From contig CAKOYU010000031.1 in the NCBI GenBank assembly GCA_934130975.1, positions 1-7,885 of the forward strand: a DNA stretch of 7,885 nt. Direction: 5' to 3'. The notes under the pieces are model-generated. The model was given only the letters and a program-made list of their open reading frames with translations, ran no database searches and had not been told where the DNA came from. Shown piece by piece: positions 5,030-7,885 of this stretch. Source of the DNA: an uncultured Clostridia bacterium. GTDB lineage: Bacteria; Bacillota; Clostridia; TANB77; CAG-508. The first letter of the stretch is position 1. Each line of letters opens with the position of its first letter. A program made the position numbers and the translations under genes.

Positions 5030-6370
5030 TTAATATAATCTTTCAAATATTTTACTATCATTATTCTTTAAATATTGTCCTATTCTAATATTTACAATAA
5101 AAGTAATTATGCCTACTATTTCAAAATACAATTTTATATTTTGTATAATAATTCCAAGTACAATAAACAATAATATAAATGCCATTGTATAAAACAATTC
5201 ATACATAACATTCGTGTTTTGTTTCATCATTGTATATTCGCTATCCCATTTTATTCTTGGATTTTTCAAATCTATAAGTATTTTTATTTTCTCCGTTATT
5301 AAACTTATTATTATACTGATAATCAAAATCACAATTCTATAAATTATGTTATTTGTAAATGCATAGTATAAAGCAGATATCCCTATTCCTGTTATTAGAT
5401 TAATAATCTGACCTATAATCATTTTCAATTTCAATTGTTCACTAAATTTTATTGGTAAATATTTAGAAATTATTGCCGATTTTTCTTCTTTCGATATAGC
5501 AATAATTGAACTAAAATTTAACATATACAATATTTGAATTGTAGCAAAAACTCCTCCTGCAATCCAAGATGTATCTGCTATAAAATTCAAGTTGTATGGT
5601 ATGTAATTTGCTGTAAAAATAAATATCACTGCAACAACTAAAATAAAGATTGATATTGTAAGTGGCATAATAATACATTGTATAAAAAATATCGGTGTTC
5701 GTTTTATTGTTTTTAATTCCTTATTCAAGTATGCTTTCTTATATGATTTTCTTTTAAAATCTTCTATTTTTAGTTCAACATTTCTTTGTGATTTATTCTT
5801 ATTGCTATTTACAATTGTTCCTATACAACCTTTTAAATATATTGGAGAAATAAACAATATAGCCACTATATAAATCATTATACTTTCTATTATATAAATT
5901 GCAAAACTTTTTAATCCATATATAGTATTATAATTTTGTAAAGCCTCCATTATTGGTCTTATCAATTTAAAACCATTTGTAATTTCATTTGCAATTCCAT
6001 TTTCAGTTATCAATATTTGTTCATCAAATAATTTGAAAATTGAAACTTGTCCCCCAGTTAGAGATAATACAACATTTAGCATAATTAGTGCTAATACTAT
6101 CAATTTTTCAAATGTTTCTGGAGCGTCTGGTACAAATCCAAATCTACTTTTTGCTTCAATAGGATTTTTTATTATACTTTCTCCATCTATTAAAATATCG
6201 CCTTTATCTATTTTTACTATTCCTGTTATCATATCTATTGTAGTTGTTTTTCCTGCACCATTTGCTCCTAAGAATCCAAATATAACTCCATCTTCTATTT
6301 TTAAGTTCATATTTTCTATTACATTTTTCCCCTTAATATATGATTGACTAACATTTTTTATTTCTATCAT
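5030..6370 (-). CDS. Chimeric ABC transporter: truncated ATPase fused in frame to permease C-terminal part
   Basis: The 446-residue product has two unlike parts. Residues 1-90 are the start of an ABC ATPase, with Walker A GANGAGKTTT (35-44) and the post-Walker-A run up to FGFVPDAPETFEKL. There the ATPase stops: no signature motif, Walker B, D-loop or H-loop follows. From residue 91 (about position 6100) the protein becomes a membrane permease, with about seven or eight hydrophobic segments (near 91-107, 155-178, 226-255, 268-290, 316-337, 341-359, 391-411 and 414-432) and a basic loop at 188-224, resembling ABC-2/YhaP-type exporter permeases. ATPase and permease genes of this kind normally lie side by side, so an in-frame deletion of the ATPase 3' half and the permease 5' part would create exactly this gene. 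It should be unable to hydrolyse ATP alone. The ATG has RBS GGAG (6380-6377). Confidence 0.85.
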   Translation of the reverse strand: MIEIKNVSQSYIKGKNVIENMNLKIEDGVIFGFLGANGAGKTTTIDMITGIVKIDKGDILIDGESIIKNPIEAKSRFGFVPDAPETFEKLIVLALIMLNVVLSLTGGQVSIFKLFDEQILITENGIANEITNGFKLIRPIMEALQNYNTIYGLKSFAIYIIESIMIYIVAILFISPIYLKGCIGTIVNSNKNKSQRNVELKIEDFKRKSYKKAYLNKELKTIKRTPIFFIQCIIMPLTISIFILVVAVIFIFTANYIPYNLNFIADTSWIAGGVFATIQILYMLNFSSIIAISKEEKSAIISKYLPIKFSEQLKLKMIIGQIINLITGIGISALYYAFTNNIIYRIVILIISIIISLITEKIKILIDLKNPRIKWDSEYTMMKQNTNVMYELFYTMAFILLFIVLGIIIQNIKLYFEIVGIITFIVNIRIGQYLKNNDSKIFERLY

Positions 6371-6425
6371 ATTTTTCTCCTAAAGTATCAGTATAATTTA
6401 TATAATTTCTTAAAAATCATTTGTC

Positions 6426-6734
6426 CTACTTGTTTTCAATTAGATGGGTATAATATATAATTTCTTTACCTAATTTCTTTGCATAATCTATTTCTAAGTT
6501 CGTACTATTTCCAATATAATTATTTATATCTACTACTAATATAGCATCTGATAATTCTATTCTTTTAAAATGTGCTTCTTTTAGTTTTATTAATTGTTCT
6601 TCGGTTCTCTCAATATCCTCTGATACTGGATATACTGGTGTAAGAACGCAATATCCGTCTAACGCCATTTTTTCTGCAACTTTCATCATCTCTTTTTTAA
6701 ATTTTAAACTTCCACACAATGTAATTACTTCCAC
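6426..6734 (-). CDS. Nucleoside 2-deoxyribosyltransferase-like protein
   Basis: This is a small cytoplasmic protein of 102 residues with the Rossmann-like fold of the nucleoside 2-deoxyribosyltransferase superfamily, which cleaves or exchanges N-glycosidic bonds of (deoxy)nucleosides or nucleotides. Visible family features are ITLCGSLKFKKEM at the N-terminus (nucleotide-binding loop), H55 in LKEAHFKRIELSDAILVV, and NYIGNSTNLEIDYAKKLGK near the C-terminus, where E81 is the probable catalytic glutamate. The length is normal for this short subgroup. The start is a GTG at 6734-6732, supported by GAGGG (6745-6741) six bases upstream. It is preceded by its own promoter-like sequence and followed after 55 bases by the chimeric ABC gene. 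The substrate is unknown. Salvage or nucleotide-pool cleaning is an inference. Confidence 0.85.
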   Translation of the reverse strand: MEVITLCGSLKFKKEMMKVAEKMALDGYCVLTPVYPVSEDIERTEEQLIKLKEAHFKRIELSDAILVVDINNYIGNSTNLEIDYAKKLGKEIIYYTHLIENK

Positions 6735-6783
6735 TTCAATCCCTCAATCTTTTCTAAACCTTTCAGCATTCTATTTCACTATC

Positions 6784-6812
6784 ATTATATAATCTTTTTT
6801 TATTCGCTCCAA
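6784..6812 (-). promoter_or_regulatory. Candidate promoter of the deoxyribosyltransferase-like gene
   Basis: TTGGAG (6812-6807), a 17-base spacer and TATAAT (6789-6784) precede the GTG start by about 50 bases. The -35 lies within the last codons of the upstream oxidoreductase gene. The -10 is perfect. The -35 matches only in the TTG. Confidence 0.45.
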
Positions 6813-7717
6813 TAATTTAACAATTCCATTTTTAACTTATCATATACTTTAGTTTCAAGTTTTGCTTTTTCCTTTATTTTTTCAAACTCACTTTCCAAAA
6901 GTATAAATTCTTCTCGTGCACTCATCGCATGATCTGATATACATATTTTTCCTATAAAATTAGAAAACATAAATCTATAAATAAATGCACATAAATTCTT
7001 TTTATTAACACAGTCGTCATATTCACCTTTAGGAAGTATCTCGTACCCTAATTCTTTCAATACATCATAACCTTCAATAATTGCATCCATAATTAATAGA
7101 GAATATTCCTTATCTTTTTTTAGTAACTTTAAATTGCCATTTACTTTATAACAAGCAAATACAAGTGGAAGAACTGCACATGCATGTGACTTAAGATAAT
7201 CATTCATTTTATTTTCTATAATTACTTTTATCTTTGTCCCTTTAAATATAGATTTTATAAATTCATTACTTATATCTTTACTATCTATTCTTCCTATTGT
7301 AATTTTATTTAAACAAATTGAATTTATATATCCATCATCTTTTTTGCCAGCAGCCATAAAAAATGCAAATAATACATTTTTGTCTTTTATATTTGCATAT
7401 TTTTCTGCAGTCATATTATTGCCTACAAATACTATGTTTTTGCTTTTATTATTTTCTATAATTGGAACAATACTGTCTAAAGCTGAAAATCTTGCAGCTA
7501 TAAATATTACATCATAAATATCATTTTCATCTAGCTTATCTATTATATTAAAATGATCTACTGTTTTCTTTCCAAATTTGTGTTTTATAATAAGTCCATT
7601 CTTTTTTAAATTTTCAAAAGTTTTATTTATTGCCAAAATAGTTACATCATTACCTTTTTTCAAAGAATGTGCTAAATTTGAACCAAGTACACCAGCGCCA
7701 ATAATTAATATTTTCAT
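6800..7717 (-). CDS. Ketopantoate reductase-like (ApbA/PanE family) NADP-dependent oxidoreductase
   Basis: This is a cytoplasmic 305-residue dehydrogenase with the two-domain ApbA/PanE layout. The N-terminal Rossmann domain starts with ILIIGAGVLGSNLAHSL (3-19), the dinucleotide-binding glycine loop. VGNNM (98-102) contains the Asn usually found near the active site. The C-terminal helical domain has NDYLKSHACAVLPL with K176 at the position of the catalytic lysine, and DHAMSAREEF (262-271) with acidic residues where the family has its catalytic glutamate. Ketopantoate reductases make pantoate for coenzyme A, but no pantothenate genes are nearby and many Bacillota paralogs have other or unknown substrates, so I do not assign panE. 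The ATG has AAAAGG (7734-7729) as RBS. A promoter is visible at 7761-7789, inside an inverted repeat. Confidence 0.85.
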   Translation of the reverse strand: MKILIIGAGVLGSNLAHSLKKGNDVTILAINKTFENLKKNGLIIKHKFGKKTVDHFNIIDKLDENDIYDVIFIAARFSALDSIVPIIENNKSKNIVFVGNNMTAEKYANIKDKNVLFAFFMAAGKKDDGYINSICLNKITIGRIDSKDISNEFIKSIFKGTKIKVIIENKMNDYLKSHACAVLPLVFACYKVNGNLKLLKKDKEYSLLIMDAIIEGYDVLKELGYEILPKGEYDDCVNKKNLCAFIYRFMFSNFIGKICISDHAMSAREEFILLESEFEKIKEKAKLETKVYDKLKMELLNYWSE

Positions 7718-7760
7718 TTTTTATCAGTCCTTTTCAAATTATAATTTTTCATTTTATTAG

Positions 7761-7789
7761 TTTATATCACAAAAGCAGATAATTATCAA
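7761..7789 (-). promoter_or_regulatory. Promoter of the ketopantoate reductase-like gene
   Basis: TTGATA (7789-7784), 17 bases, TATAAA (7766-7761): five of six bases match consensus in each box. Transcription would start near 7754, giving a leader of about 37 bases before the ATG at 7717. The -35 occupies most of the loop of the inverted repeat 7774-7801, and one arm of that repeat lies in the spacer. Confidence 0.6.
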
Positions 7790-7801
7790 ACATTATCTGC
7801 T
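7774..7801. repeat. 10-bp inverted repeat overlapping a promoter (operator or weak terminator)
   Basis: AGCAGATAAT (7774-7783) and ATTATCTGCT (7792-7801) are perfect inverted arms around an 8-base loop. On the minus strand the hairpin ends in TTTT and then G, a short tail for an intrinsic terminator of the gene upstream. The loop holds the -35 of the next gene, so the repeat could equally be a repressor site. Confidence 0.6.
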
Positions 7802-7837
7802 CTAAAACTTGTAATTTATATGTTTTGAAAATTTATT

Positions 7838-7885
7838 TTATTGAAAAATAAGCGGTTCAATATTCCAAGCAAACCAAAAAGGATA
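7838..7885 (-). CDS. Possible 3' end of an upstream gene (partial)
   Basis: From the right edge, one minus-strand frame reads 15 codons (YPFWFAWNIEPLIFQ) and ends with TAA at 7840-7838. This stretch is richer in G/C than the DNA that follows, and the inverted repeat that could terminate transcription begins 37 bases later, both as expected for a gene end. The peptide is aromatic and hydrophobic, but too short to identify. A second frame also stays open to 7817, so the call is tentative. Confidence 0.35.
   Translation of the reverse strand, partial: YPFWFAWNIEPLIFQ

Noticed and set aside
6033..6347. Plus-strand open frame opposite the ATPase part of the chimeric ABC gene
   Set aside because: It is antisense to a recognisable Walker A coding region and has no start signal.
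6390..6419. Possible promoter (TATACT at 6395-6390) before the chimeric ABC gene
   Set aside because: No acceptable -35 at 16-18 bases. In DNA this AT-rich a lone TATACT is weak evidence.

Overview
The window comes from a very AT-rich genome with standard stop codons (TGG for Trp, TAA/TGA stops), strong GGAGG-type ribosome binding sites and tight spacing. Together with the gene families, this suggests a low-GC Bacillota lineage, probably Clostridia or a related gut group. Every supported gene lies on the minus strand, so transcription runs from high to low coordinates.

In transcription order: a possible 15-codon 3' end of an upstream gene at the right edge; a 10-bp inverted repeat wrapped around a good promoter; a ketopantoate-reductase-like oxidoreductase (7717-6800); a small nucleoside 2-deoxyribosyltransferase-like protein (6734-6426); an ABC-transporter gene (6370-5030) that appears to be an internal-deletion chimera joining the first ~90 residues of an ATPase to the C-terminal ~350 residues of its permease; an AbiEi/AbiEii toxin-antitoxin pair with its own promoter (4976-3530); a flavodoxin (3415-2945); the N-terminal stub of an MFS transporter followed by an out-of-frame orphan tail (2924-2468); and a Bce-type detoxification module consisting of response regulator (2311-1631), intramembrane-sensing histidine kinase (1630-614) and transporter ATPase (503 to beyond position 1).

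The Bce-type module is the best functional story. The kinase has two membrane helices and almost no extracellular loop, so it cannot sense a ligand directly. By analogy with BceS it should sense antimicrobial peptide through the ABC transporter whose ATPase starts at 503 and whose permease should lie beyond the left edge. Two near-identical palindromes with core TTACA-N4-TGTAA stand upstream of both the regulator-kinase operon and the transporter gene. They match the consensus known for BceR-like regulators (TNACA-N4-TGTAA) and imply that the regulator activates the transporter and also its own operon.

The second theme is decay. Two transporter genes 2-4 kb apart carry what look like large internal deletions, one keeping the reading frame and one losing it, on either side of an intact AbiE pair. 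I see no insertion sequence, CRISPR array, tRNA or rRNA, and no gap between genes longer than about 170 bases.
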